From Bradyrhizobium glycinis (lineage in GTDB: Bacteria; Pseudomonadota; Alphaproteobacteria; Rhizobiales; Xanthobacteraceae), in assembly GCF_016031655.1 (NCBI RefSeq), contig NZ_JACCHQ010000001.1, positions 558,001 to 622,000 of the forward strand: a DNA stretch of 64,000 bases, given 5' to 3'. The notes beneath the pieces were generated by a model. That model made no database searches. It was given only the letters and a program-made list of their open reading frames with translations, and was not told the DNA's origin. Made by a program: the position numbers and the translations under genes. Positions 33,790 to 41,359 of the stretch are shown here, piece after piece; the first letter of the stretch is position 1, and each line of letters opens with the position of its first letter.

Positions 33790-34563
33790 ATGAGCAATTT
33801 CAATCAGGAAAGCGTTTTGAGCGTCCACCACTGGACCGATACGCTGTTCTCCTTCAAGACCACCCGCAGCCCGACCTTCCGCTTCCGCAACGGCGAATTC
33901 ACCATGATCGGGCTCAAGGTCGGCGAGAAGCCGCTGCTGCGGGCCTACAGCGTTGCCAGCGCCAATTACGAGGACACGCTGGAGTTCTTCTCGATCAAGG
34001 TGCCGGACGGTCCCTTGACCTCGCGCCTCCAGCATTTGAAGGAAGGCGACGAGATCATCGTCAGCCGCAAGGCCACCGGCACGCTGGTGATCGACAATTT
34101 GGAAGAGGGGCGCAACCTCTACCTAATCGGCACGGGCACGGGGCTTGCGCCGTTCCTGAGCGTGATCAAGGATCCCGAGACCTACGAACGTTTCGAGAAG
34201 GTGGTGCTGCTGCACGGCTGCCGGCACGTCAAGGAACTCGCCTATGGCGAGATGATCACCGAGCACCTGCCGAAGGACGAACTGCTCGGCGAGTACATCC
34301 GGGGTCAGCTGATCTACTACCCGACCGTGACGCGCGATCCCTTCCGCAACCGCGGCCGCATCACCGACCTCATCACCTCAGGCAAGCTCTTCACCGACAT
34401 CGGCTTGCCGGTGCTGGAGGCCGCCCATGACCGCGTCATGATCTGCGGCAGCCCGGCGCTGGTGGCGGACACCCGGGTCCTCTTGGGGGAGCGCGGCTTC
34501 CTCGAGGGCAATCACGGCGAGCCGGCCCAGTTCGTGGTCGAGAAGGCGTTCGCCGAGCGCTAG
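33790..34563 (+). CDS. fpr: Ferredoxin--NADP+ reductase, Fpr type
   Basis: This is a flavoprotein of 257 residues with the FAD motif RAYSVAS, the NADP motif GTGTGLAPFLSVI and CGSPALVADTR, all typical of bacterial Fpr. It moves electrons between NADPH and ferredoxin or flavodoxin. The gene may be a general house reductase, but its promoter carries nearly the same operator as hnr. The E. barkeri Hnr is reported to use reduced ferredoxin, so supplying electrons to 6-hydroxynicotinate reduction is a sensible inference. The ATG follows GGGAAGGTGAG. Confidence 0.88.
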   Translation: MSNFNQESVLSVHHWTDTLFSFKTTRSPTFRFRNGEFTMIGLKVGEKPLLRAYSVASANYEDTLEFFSIKVPDGPLTSRLQHLKEGDEIIVSRKATGTLVIDNLEEGRNLYLIGTGTGLAPFLSVIKDPETYERFEKVVLLHGCRHVKELAYGEMITEHLPKDELLGEYIRGQLIYYPTVTRDPFRNRGRITDLITSGKLFTDIGLPVLEAAHDRVMICGSPALVADTRVLLGERGFLEGNHGEPAQFVVEKAFAER

Positions 34564-34669
34564 ATCCGGAATTTCTGCGCGAGAAGATCGCATTTTCGCC
34601 ACCGCCGGGGCGTTGCGGCGCCGATTCGGCGCACGATACTATGTGGGACCGAATCAGCGGAGTTCCCAC

Positions 34670-34993
34670 ATGGTTGCGGACAGCGACAGCAATATCGCCT
34701 GGCACCGGGTTCAGTTGAAGAAGAACCGCGCCGAGCTGAAGGCGCTGGAGACCGCGCGCTTCACGATGGGCGAGATCGCCACCTCGAAGCGCAACGGCCA
34801 GACGCAGAAGACGATCGCAGAACTCAAGCGCAAGATCGCGCAGTCGGAGCGCGCGATCGCCGATCACGACAAGCGCACGCGCCGTCCGCTGGCAACGGAC
34901 CTGCAAAGCCTCAGCAATGGCAGCTGGAGCCATTGGGACGCCTACACCCAACTGCAGCGCAAGAGCGGCCAGCGCTCCTCCGGACGCGGATAG
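34670..34993 (+). CDS. Hypothetical coiled-coil protein, 107 residues
   Basis: This small hydrophilic protein is rich in lysine, alanine and glutamine, with a probable helical or coiled-coil part (about residues 10-70, KKNRAELKALETARFTMGE and IAELKRKIAQSERAIADHDK). It has no membrane helix or signal. Family not recognised. The ATG at 34670 is preferred over an in-frame start at 34613. It lies between the fpr and P450 genes, and no functional link is evident. Confidence 0.62.
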   Translation: MVADSDSNIAWHRVQLKKNRAELKALETARFTMGEIATSKRNGQTQKTIAELKRKIAQSERAIADHDKRTRRPLATDLQSLSNGSWSHWDAYTQLQRKSGQRSSGRG

Positions 34994-35093
34994 GCCCGGC
35001 TCGCCGCGCCTGCGGCTGACGAGCAGACGCACCCTTGCGCCGGCCGCGCCGCGCACCATCTCGGTGATGCGCCACCAATGCTCCGGTGATCCC

Positions 35094-36329
35094 ATGACAG
35101 TGCGCCTCGATTTCACCAGCGAGGCCTTCTTCCGCGATCCGCCCAAGGCGATCGCGAAATTGCGCATGTCCGGCCCTGTGGTCGCGACGCGGTTTCCCAT
35201 CGTCGGCAATGTCTGGATCACCACGACCCATGATGCCACCGCGCAGGTCCTGAAGGACGGTGCGACCTTCACGTTGCGCAAGGAGGGTGGCGACGTCGCG
35301 GGCTTGCGCTGGTGGATGCCGAGGTTCGTCAGGACCATCGCCAACAACATGCTGACGATGGATGAGCCGGATCACACGCGGCTGCGCAGCATCGTGGACG
35401 AAGCGTTTCGCCGCCGCGCGATCGTGGCGATGGAGCCGCACATCCGGGCCATCGCGGACGGTCTGGCCGACGAGCTGTTCGCGCAAGGAAGCCCGGCCGA
35501 TCTGGTCCAGCGCTATGCGCGCATCCTGCCGCTCGCGGTGATCTCGGAGCTGCTCGGCCTGCCGCTGGCAGATCGTCCAAAGTTCATCGCCTGGGCCAAC
35601 GCGATGTCGTCGCTGACGAATGTCGTCAGCTTCTTTCGCCTGTTGTTCGCCGTGCGCAAGATGCGCGCCTATCTCGAGCAGCAGTTGCAGATCGCGCGTG
35701 TACAGGGCGGCGAGGGCCTGATTGCCGAGCTGATTCAGGTCGAGCGCGAAGGCGGCCAGATCACGCCGGATGAAATGGTTTCGATGGTGTTTCTGTTGCT
35801 GGGTGCGGGATCCGAAACCACCACCCATCTCATCAGCGGTTCCGTCTACGAGTTGCTCAGGAATCCCGAGCTGCGCGACTGGCTGGAACAGGATTGGAGC
35901 CGCGTCGGGCTCGCGGTCGAGGAGTTCCTGCGCTTCGTCTCGCCGGTGCAATTCTCCAAGCCGCGCTACGTGCGGCGCGATGTCGAGGTCGAAGGCGTGC
36001 GCCTGAAGAAGGGCGATCGCGTCATGGTGATGCTCGCCGCGGCGAACATGGATCCCGCGGTTCATGATCGTCCCGAGACCCTCGATCTCGAACGCAAGCC
36101 GAACCGCCATATCTCGTTCGGCACGGGAATCCACTTCTGTCTCGGCCATCAGCTCGCGCGCATCGAGGCGGCCCGCGCGCTGGAGGCGCTGTTCGTGCGT
36201 TGGCCGAAACTCCGGCTGGCTGTCGAGCCTTCGCAAATTCGGTGGCGTCGCAGGCCGGGCCTTCGCGCGCTCGAGAAGCTACCGGTTTTGGACGACGCCA
36301 TGACAATGTCGACCCAGCGCGCCGCTTGA
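35094..36329 (+). CDS. Cytochrome P450
   Basis: This is a P450 of 411 residues. The haem-binding loop is SFGTGIHFCLGHQLAR with Cys349 as ligand. The I-helix motif AGSETTTH is at 238-245, and the ExxR motif EEFLR at 276-280. It is soluble and bacterial in length. No ferredoxin gene is adjacent; the nearest redox partner is Fpr, 0.5 kb upstream. The substrate cannot be assigned. The ATG at 35094 gives a usual N-terminus (MTVRLDFTSEAFFRDP); 35067 is an alternative. Confidence 0.9.
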   Translation: MTVRLDFTSEAFFRDPPKAIAKLRMSGPVVATRFPIVGNVWITTTHDATAQVLKDGATFTLRKEGGDVAGLRWWMPRFVRTIANNMLTMDEPDHTRLRSIVDEAFRRRAIVAMEPHIRAIADGLADELFAQGSPADLVQRYARILPLAVISELLGLPLADRPKFIAWANAMSSLTNVVSFFRLLFAVRKMRAYLEQQLQIARVQGGEGLIAELIQVEREGGQITPDEMVSMVFLLLGAGSETTTHLISGSVYELLRNPELRDWLEQDWSRVGLAVEEFLRFVSPVQFSKPRYVRRDVEVEGVRLKKGDRVMVMLAAANMDPAVHDRPETLDLERKPNRHISFGTGIHFCLGHQLARIEAARALEALFVRWPKLRLAVEPSQIRWRRRPGLRALEKLPVLDDAMTMSTQRAA

Positions 36330-36395
36330 CGAGCCGCAACTCCAACACCGCTCTCGTTCCGGATACAAATTCATCTGAAGTTTGCGCCTCGGCCA

Positions 36396-36420
36396 GGAAC
36401 GGTGCGTGATCGCACCTGTT
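36396..36420 (+). promoter_or_regulatory. EcfG-type (general stress) promoter before the DUF2267 gene
   Basis: GGAAC at 36396-36400, 16 bases, then TGTT at 36417-36420 closely fits the alphaproteobacterial sigma EcfG pattern (GGAAC, 16-17 bases, CGTT), with one deviation in the -10. The distance to the start codon is 37 bases. This suggests that the following stress-type block belongs to the general stress response. Confidence 0.6.
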
Positions 36421-36457
36421 GTGATCCAAACCTCGAAATCCGAAGCGGAGGTTCACA

Positions 36458-36919
36458 ATGAGTTCCAGCGCGATACCGGTATTCGACAAGACAGCACAGA
36501 CGACGCATCTCTGGCTCAACGAGATCAGCGAAGAAATCGGTTTGGACGATCAGCAGTCGTGGCGCGTAACGGCCGCGGTGCTGCGCGCGATACGCGATCG
36601 CCTGCCGGTGGAGCTTGCGGCGCATCTGGGATCACAACTGCCGCTGCTGGTCCGCGGCGCGTACTATGATCAGTTCCGGCCATCGGCAATGCCAAGTCGG
36701 GTGCGGTCGCTGGAAGAGTTTCTTCAGCTCATCGCGGAGGAACTGAAGTTCGGGCGACCGGTCGATACGGAGGATGCCGCACGCGCGGTGTTCAATGTTC
36801 TTTCCCGGCACTTGACGGCGGGCCAGATCGACAAGGTCCGGGAGGCCTTGCCGGAGGAGGTGCGGGCGATCTGGAGCATGGAACCCGGCACGACGGATGA
36901 GAGGGGTATGTCGCACTAG
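36458..36919 (+). CDS. DUF2267 domain protein
   Basis: This protein of 153 residues is of the DUF2267 family. It shows TTHLWLNEISEEIGLDDQQSWRVTAAVLRAIRDRLPVELAAHLGSQLPLLVRGAYYDQF, the family hallmark, and a second similar half (LEEFLQLIAEELKFGRPVDTEDAARAVFNVLSRHLTAGQIDKVREALPEEVRAIW). Function is unknown, but the genes are often found near stress and CBS-domain genes. GGAGG precedes the ATG, and an EcfG-like promoter lies upstream. Confidence 0.85.
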   Translation: MSSSAIPVFDKTAQTTHLWLNEISEEIGLDDQQSWRVTAAVLRAIRDRLPVELAAHLGSQLPLLVRGAYYDQFRPSAMPSRVRSLEEFLQLIAEELKFGRPVDTEDAARAVFNVLSRHLTAGQIDKVREALPEEVRAIWSMEPGTTDERGMSH

Positions 36920-36926
36920 GCCAATG

Positions 36927-36952
36927 GAAACCTTCGCCGCGAGGCCGGCGTT
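36927..36952 (+). promoter_or_regulatory. Second EcfG-like promoter, before the CBS gene
   Basis: GAAAC at 36927-36931, 17 bases, then CGTT at 36949-36952 is one base off the EcfG -35 and exact at the -10, 38 bases before the CBS start codon. The distance to the gene is nearly the same as for the site at 36396. The match is weaker and could be chance in isolation. Confidence 0.42.
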
Positions 36953-36990
36953 AGCAGACGGATATCCCGAAAGATGACCGGAGATCCAGC

Positions 36991-37419
36991 ATGCAAGTTC
37001 GCGAGATCATGACACCATCCGTCCACATTGCCGATCCCAACATGACCATACGGGAAGCCTCTCGCTGGATGCGCGACGACGATGTCGGAGCCTTGCCGGT
37101 GGGCGAGAACGATCGCCTTATCGGCATGATCACGGACAGGGACATCGTCACGCGCGCGGTCGCCGAGGAACGCTCGCCGGGCAACACGTCGGTACGCGAA
37201 GTGATGTCCAAGGGCGTTTGTTATTGTTTTGAAGACGACGATGTGGAAGGCGCTTCACAGGTGATGGCCACGCACCAGATCCGGCGTCTGCCGGTGATCA
37301 ACCGCCAGAAGCGCCTGGTCGGCGTCGTTGCGCTCGCAGACATCAGCAGGACAGACGACGAGTGCGCGCAAGACGCATTGAAGGACATCTCCGCACCCGC
37401 TGCGCGGGAGCGGCAGTGA
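36991..37419 (+). CDS. CBS-domain protein
   Basis: This protein of 142 residues is made of two CBS domains (about 7-60 and 71-125), with VREIMTPSVHIADPNMTIREASRWMRDDDVGALPVGE and VREVMSKGVCYCFEDDDVEGASQVMATHQIRRLPVINRQKRLVGVVALADISR. Such proteins bind adenine nucleotides as energy sensors, but the partner is unknown. It lies between the DUF2267 gene and five small hydrophilic genes, likely in the same stress regulon. Confidence 0.88.
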   Translation: MQVREIMTPSVHIADPNMTIREASRWMRDDDVGALPVGENDRLIGMITDRDIVTRAVAEERSPGNTSVREVMSKGVCYCFEDDDVEGASQVMATHQIRRLPVINRQKRLVGVVALADISRTDDECAQDALKDISAPAARERQ

Positions 37420-37455
37420 CTGCCTCACGGCGTCACGTTCCAGAAGGAGGTTCTC

Positions 37456-37641
37456 ATGGCTAGCAAGATGCCACCCGTCCCGGACGCCAACCAAAGCCCG
37501 AAGGGAACTGGTGACAACAAGCAGGTCCGAGCAGACCAGACGCCGCACGGTCAGCGGCGTGTGCAGAATCCGGACCAGCAGGGACAGCAGGGCAACATCA
37601 AGCAGAACACGACCAATCAAGGCTATCAGCAAGATCGTTGA
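37456..37641 (+). CDS. Small hydrophilic, probably disordered protein (61 residues)
   Basis: AAGGAGG with good spacing precedes the ATG. The product is almost free of hydrophobic residues and rich in Gln, Asn, Gly, Lys and Asp (PDQQGQQGNIKQNTTNQGYQ), with no cysteine and no Trp. This fits a hydrophilin-like or disordered stress protein. It is the first of five similar small genes. I recognise no family. Confidence 0.65.
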   Translation: MASKMPPVPDANQSPKGTGDNKQVRADQTPHGQRRVQNPDQQGQQGNIKQNTTNQGYQQDR

Positions 37642-37655
37642 GGAGGACGGCATTC

Positions 37656-37856
37656 ATGTCGACATCCACCAAGACACCAAACAGCATTCGTCAGGGCGGA
37701 CCCGGCGCGTCGCATGAGAACGCCAAGGCGCCACTGGAGGTAAAGAAGCCGCCGGCTGACGATCCGCAGCGCAGCCACAGCCGGATTTCGGGCGGCGGTG
37801 GAGAACGCGATTCCCATCACACACACGACGAGGCCGGAAAGGGCGGAGGCAGGTGA
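37656..37856 (+). CDS. Small hydrophilic, probably disordered protein (66 residues)
   Basis: AGGAGG precedes the ATG at 37656. The product has many Gly, Pro, Lys and His residues and ends RDSHHTHDEAGKGGGR. The histidine-rich end could bind metal, which is speculation. The gene lies 14 bases behind the previous one and 1 base ahead of the next start, so the genes form an operon. Confidence 0.62.
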   Translation: MSTSTKTPNSIRQGGPGASHENAKAPLEVKKPPADDPQRSHSRISGGGGERDSHHTHDEAGKGGGR

Positions 37857-37857
37857 C

Positions 37858-38085
37858 ATGACCAACAAGCAACCCAAGCTGTACGCGCCGACCGAAAAGG
37901 ACATCCGTGATAATCCCCTGATCGGCGGATCGAAAGGAGCGAACATGGCAGGCGTTTCGCCTGACGACCTCGAGGACGTCTTGGGCGAGAACACGATCGA
38001 AGGCGACGTCGAGAACGACGTGAACATCGGTGGTGGTATCGACAAGGACGTCGCGCGGAGCGGTTCGCCCCGAAGAGGCCGGTAA
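37858..38085 (+). CDS. Small acidic hydrophilic protein (75 residues)
   Basis: GGAGG lies upstream of the ATG at 37858, close behind the previous stop. The product contains PTEKDIRDNPLIGGSKGANM, then an acidic part, DDLEDVLGENTIEGDVEND, and a basic end. It is not membrane-bound and has no cysteine. No family recognised; probably part of the stress-type block. Confidence 0.62.
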   Translation: MTNKQPKLYAPTEKDIRDNPLIGGSKGANMAGVSPDDLEDVLGENTIEGDVENDVNIGGGIDKDVARSGSPRRGR

Positions 38086-38100
38086 GATTGGAGGCCCAGA

Positions 38101-38364
38101 ATGCAGGGCAAGAAGACTCACGAACAGCAGGTGCGCATCCTCGAGCGGAAGCCCGATGTTCCGGATGCGCGAGAGCTCGAGCAGGCCGCCGGTCATAACC
38201 CGGAAGACACGCGCGTCCATCGTGCCAACCCCGAAGCTCGTCACAGCGAGTTTCCAGTGAGCCGCGGCGGCCTCAACCAGGAAAGCGATCACAACAAGCA
38301 CAACGATCCCGGCCAGAGCGGCCACAAGCCGCCCAAACCGACGACGGCGCAACAGAAGCACTGA
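38101..38364 (+). CDS. Small hydrophilic, probably disordered protein (87 residues)
   Basis: TTGGAGG precedes the ATG. The product is rich in His, Asn, Pro, Gln and Glu (HNPEDTRVHRANPEARHSEF and QESDHNKHNDPGQSGHKPPK) and has no hydrophobic core. This is the longest of the five small proteins. No family recognised; disorder is predicted from composition only. Confidence 0.63.
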   Translation: MQGKKTHEQQVRILERKPDVPDARELEQAAGHNPEDTRVHRANPEARHSEFPVSRGGLNQESDHNKHNDPGQSGHKPPKPTTAQQKH

Positions 38365-38397
38365 TTCATCGGAAGGTCATTGCAAGAGGAGAGACGG

Positions 38398-38640
38398 ATG
38401 CCTGGTGGGCACGGCAGCAAGACGCACTTCAGATCGGGCATGCATGGCAAGGGGGACGGCACCGGCGGATTGACCGACGTGCCGAAGGACATGATCGGCG
38501 ACAACATGGTCCTGTCCAACCGAGACAAGAAACAGCATTCGGACATTCGTGGCATGGACGGCAAGTCCATCCAGACCGAACAATATCAGGACCACGCAGC
38601 AAACCGGCTCGATGAGAAGCCGGAGGCCGACAAGACCTGA
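38398..38640 (+). CDS. Small hydrophilic, probably disordered protein (80 residues)
   Basis: GAGGAGA precedes the ATG at 38398. The product begins MPGGHGSKTHFRSGMHGKG and continues with TGGLTDVPKDMIGDNMVLSN and a charged end (DEKPEADKT). It is the last gene of the block; a strong terminator follows 24 bases after the stop. No family recognised. Confidence 0.64.
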   Translation: MPGGHGSKTHFRSGMHGKGDGTGGLTDVPKDMIGDNMVLSNRDKKQHSDIRGMDGKSIQTEQYQDHAANRLDEKPEADKT

Positions 38641-38663
38641 GAGGGCGTTCCTCCCGCCAACTT

Positions 38664-38694
38664 GCGGACCGGTGTTCAGCCGGTCCGCTTTTTT
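38664..38694 (+). terminator. Rho-independent terminator of the stress-type block
   Basis: GCGGACCGG, a 7-base loop and CCGGTCCGC form a perfect 9-base stem followed by six T. This is the clearest intrinsic terminator in the window. The loop and the start of the right arm contain the stop codon of the convergent DUF763 gene (38676-38678). No T run exists on the other strand, so it works in one direction only. Confidence 0.9.
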
Positions 38695-39926
38695 GTGGGC
38701 GCAAGGTCACGCTCCCAGCCGAACACCGAGCGGCCGTCGAGAGCGGGCGAGGCGGCGCGCTCGCCGGCGATGTAGGCCTCTACGGAAGGGCCGCCAGTGG
38801 TCCGCTCCAACCGCCGTGCCTGGTCGTCGAGGCGCTTGATCGCCTGCATCTCCTCGTCGCGTCCGAGCTTTGCGCTCTGGATCGCGCCCTTCAGCACCCG
38901 GATGGTCTCGTCATAGACCTTGATCGGAACGGGGTAGGGATGCCGGTCCTTGCCGCCATGGGCGAGCGAGAAACGCGCGGGGTCGGTGAAGCGATAGGGC
39001 GCGCCGTGCACGACCTCGGCGACCATGGCCAGCGAGCGCACCGTGCGCGCGCCGACGCCCGGCGTCAGCAGCAGCTCCGGAAAATCCACCGGGCCGCGCT
39101 CGGCTGCGGCGGCGAGCGTGCCGTGCAGGCGGCGCGCGAACACGTCCTTCGGCCGCACATCATGATGCTCGGGCATGATCAGATGCGGCAGCATGCCTTG
39201 TGCCGGCGTGGACGGGGTCCCCGTGAGCCGTTCGAATTCGGAGACGATGCGATCCGGACCGAGGTCGCTCAACAGCTCGAGCTGTGCCGTCCGAGAGATG
39301 TCGGCGCGATGATCGGTGAGATTGACGATCTCCCCCTGCTGCGGCCCGTCGATTGCGCTGTGCGGCGCATCGACAAAGCTCTTCAGGGCCTCGGAGTGCC
39401 AGTGATAGCGCCGCGCCTGCCGCTTGTCGCCGTTCATGCCCTGCTGCACCACCGTCCATTTGCCCTCAGTGGTCACGAAGAAGCCGTGCAGGTAAAGGTC
39501 GAAGCCGTCCTGGACCGCGGCACTGTCGACCTTGGCCACCAGACGGCTAGCCCGGGTCAGCTTGACGCCGTCGAATCCGACGCGGTCGCCAAGCTGCAAC
39601 AGCTCGTCCGGCGTCTTGCGCGAATGCTGACCTCGGCCGCCGCAGACGTAAATTCCGAGCTCGTCCTGAAGCGGTCCGAGCCCGCGCTTCAGTGCGCCGA
39701 TCACCGAGGTGGTGATGCCGGACGAATGCCAGTCCATTCCCATCACGGCGCCAAACGATTGGAACCAGAATGGGTGCGACAGGCGCTGCAGAAATGCGTC
39801 GCGGCCGTAATGATGCACGATCGCCTGGGTGACGATCGCTCCGAGAGAGGACATGCGGCTTGCCAGCCAGGGCGGAACCCGCCCGGTGTGAAGAGGAAGA
39901 TCGGCGCTGCCGGTACGTCGAGTCAT
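38676..39926 (-). CDS. DUF763 domain protein
   Basis: This protein of 416 residues matches the DUF763 family from its first residues: TGSADLPLHTGRVPPWLASRMSSLG, then FWFQSFGAVMGMDWHSSGITTSVIGALKRGL and GIYVCGGRGQHSRKTPDEL. PELLLTPGVGARTVRSLAMVAEVVHG resembles a helix-hairpin-helix DNA-binding motif. The molecular function is not established as far as I know. The stop codon lies inside the terminator of the convergent block. Confidence 0.87.
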   Translation of the reverse strand: MTRRTGSADLPLHTGRVPPWLASRMSSLGAIVTQAIVHHYGRDAFLQRLSHPFWFQSFGAVMGMDWHSSGITTSVIGALKRGLGPLQDELGIYVCGGRGQHSRKTPDELLQLGDRVGFDGVKLTRASRLVAKVDSAAVQDGFDLYLHGFFVTTEGKWTVVQQGMNGDKRQARRYHWHSEALKSFVDAPHSAIDGPQQGEIVNLTDHRADISRTAQLELLSDLGPDRIVSEFERLTGTPSTPAQGMLPHLIMPEHHDVRPKDVFARRLHGTLAAAAERGPVDFPELLLTPGVGARTVRSLAMVAEVVHGAPYRFTDPARFSLAHGGKDRHPYPVPIKVYDETIRVLKGAIQSAKLGRDEEMQAIKRLDDQARRLERTTGGPSVEAYIAGERAASPALDGRSVFGWERDLAPTKKRTG

Positions 39927-40051
39927 GCCGCCAAGCTAGCGCAGCTCAACGACTATTGCACCTGCGGGATGCTGCATTGCATGAGGCGGGGGAGCGAAGC
40001 CGGCCGGGAGGCGTTGTGCGGGTTGCGTGAATGCAATGATGGGGACAATCC

Positions 40052-41194
40052 ATGGATTGGCAGGCCCTCATGGCCGACATCGACGGGATGTTCGGCTGGA
40101 TACCGTCATGGTTCATCGGCCTCAGCCTGATTGCCGGTGCAATCCTTCTCGCCCTGCTCGCCTACCGGATCGCCACATGGCTGCTCAACCGCGCTTTCGG
40201 AACGCGCCTTCCACTGCTGAGCGTGTTCATCGCGCGTACGGCAGGGCCCGCGAAGATGGCGCTCTGCCTTGCCGCCGTCGCAATGGTGCTGCCGCTGGCA
40301 CCGCTGGACGACATGATCCGCACCCCCCTGACGCGGCTGTTCGTCGTGGCCTTCATAGCGCTGATCGGCTGGATCTCGATCCGGATCGTCGACATGAGCG
40401 CGGCGCGCTACTTACAGAACTTTGGCGATGTCACCGAGAATTTCATCGCGCGCAAGCACGTCACGCAGGTGCGCGTGTTCAAGCGCGTCACAGACACCAT
40501 CATCGTCATCATCACGGTCTCCGCCGCGCTGATGACGTTCGATTCGGTGAGGCAATACGGCGTTAGCCTGTTCGCCTCCGCAGGCGCCGCCGGTATCATC
40601 GTCGGTCTTGCCGCGCGCCCGCTGCTGAGCAATCTGATCGCCGGCCTGCAGATCGCGATCACCCAGCCGATCCGCATCGAAGATGCCGTAATCATCGAGA
40701 ACGAATGGGGTTGGGTCGAGGACATCGCCTCGACCTATGTCGTGATCCGGCTGTGGGACTGGCGCCGCATGGTGGTGCCGCTGTCCTACTTCATCGAAAA
40801 GCCGTTCCAGAACTGGACGCGCGATACCGCATCCCTCATCGGCGTCGTCGCGCTGCATGTCGATTATCGCGCCGACGTCTCGCGCATCCGGCGCTGGCTG
40901 GAGGAGGCGGTGAAGCAGTCGAAGCTGTGGGACGGGGAGGTCGTTAATCTCCAGGTGATCGATGCCGATGCGCGCACCATCGAGCTTCGCGCGCTGGTCA
41001 GCGCCAGGAACGCACCGCAGTCGTGGGACCTGCGCTGCGAGATCAGGGAGAAGCTCATCGCCTTCATCCGCGACGAGATGCCGGAGGCGCTGCCGCGCGA
41101 ACGCGCCATCCTGATCCCGTCGGGAAACGAACATGGCGATTTCAAACCGCGTCCCGCACCGCCGGAAAAGATGCGGGCGAGCGCCACTAACTGA
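40052..41194 (+). CDS. MscS-family mechanosensitive ion channel
   Basis: This is a membrane protein of 380 residues. Three to four N-terminal helices (to about residue 190) lead into the MscS core with GAAGIIVGLAARPLLSNLIAGLQIAITQPIRIEDAVIIENEWGWVEDI, the pore helix and beta-domain signature. A C-terminal alpha-beta domain follows, including VPLSYFIEKPFQNWTR. It probably releases solutes on osmotic downshift. It is divergent from the DUF763 gene and is not obviously linked to its neighbours. Confidence 0.9.
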   Translation: MDWQALMADIDGMFGWIPSWFIGLSLIAGAILLALLAYRIATWLLNRAFGTRLPLLSVFIARTAGPAKMALCLAAVAMVLPLAPLDDMIRTPLTRLFVVAFIALIGWISIRIVDMSAARYLQNFGDVTENFIARKHVTQVRVFKRVTDTIIVIITVSAALMTFDSVRQYGVSLFASAGAAGIIVGLAARPLLSNLIAGLQIAITQPIRIEDAVIIENEWGWVEDIASTYVVIRLWDWRRMVVPLSYFIEKPFQNWTRDTASLIGVVALHVDYRADVSRIRRWLEEAVKQSKLWDGEVVNLQVIDADARTIELRALVSARNAPQSWDLRCEIREKLIAFIRDEMPEALPRERAILIPSGNEHGDFKPRPAPPEKMRASATN

Positions 41195-41320
41195 ACGGCG
41201 TTGACCTTCTTGCCGGGCCAGGCGATCGCATCCGACCGATGGCGGCGGCCTGCCGCGCACGCCTCGTCTTCCGAGACGGCGCTGACCCGCCTGCGCCGTC
41301 CTGCCGTCACCACGTTCTTG

Positions 41321-41355
41321 TTGACGAGACCTGATCTTTTGTACGATAGTACAAA
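41321..41355 (+). promoter_or_regulatory. Promoter with TTTGTAC-N4-GTACAAA operator before the TetR operon
   Basis: TTGACG (41321-41326) is a likely -35. TTTGTAC, GATA, GTACAAA (41338-41355) is a perfect 7-base inverted repeat, with a possible -10 TACGAT inside. The region aligns with 18642-18679 base for base in most positions and with equal spacing. The repeat ends 4 bases before the TetR start codon, so the mRNA leader must be very short. It is probably autoregulation by the TetR protein. Confidence 0.75.
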
Positions 41356-41359
41356 TCAC

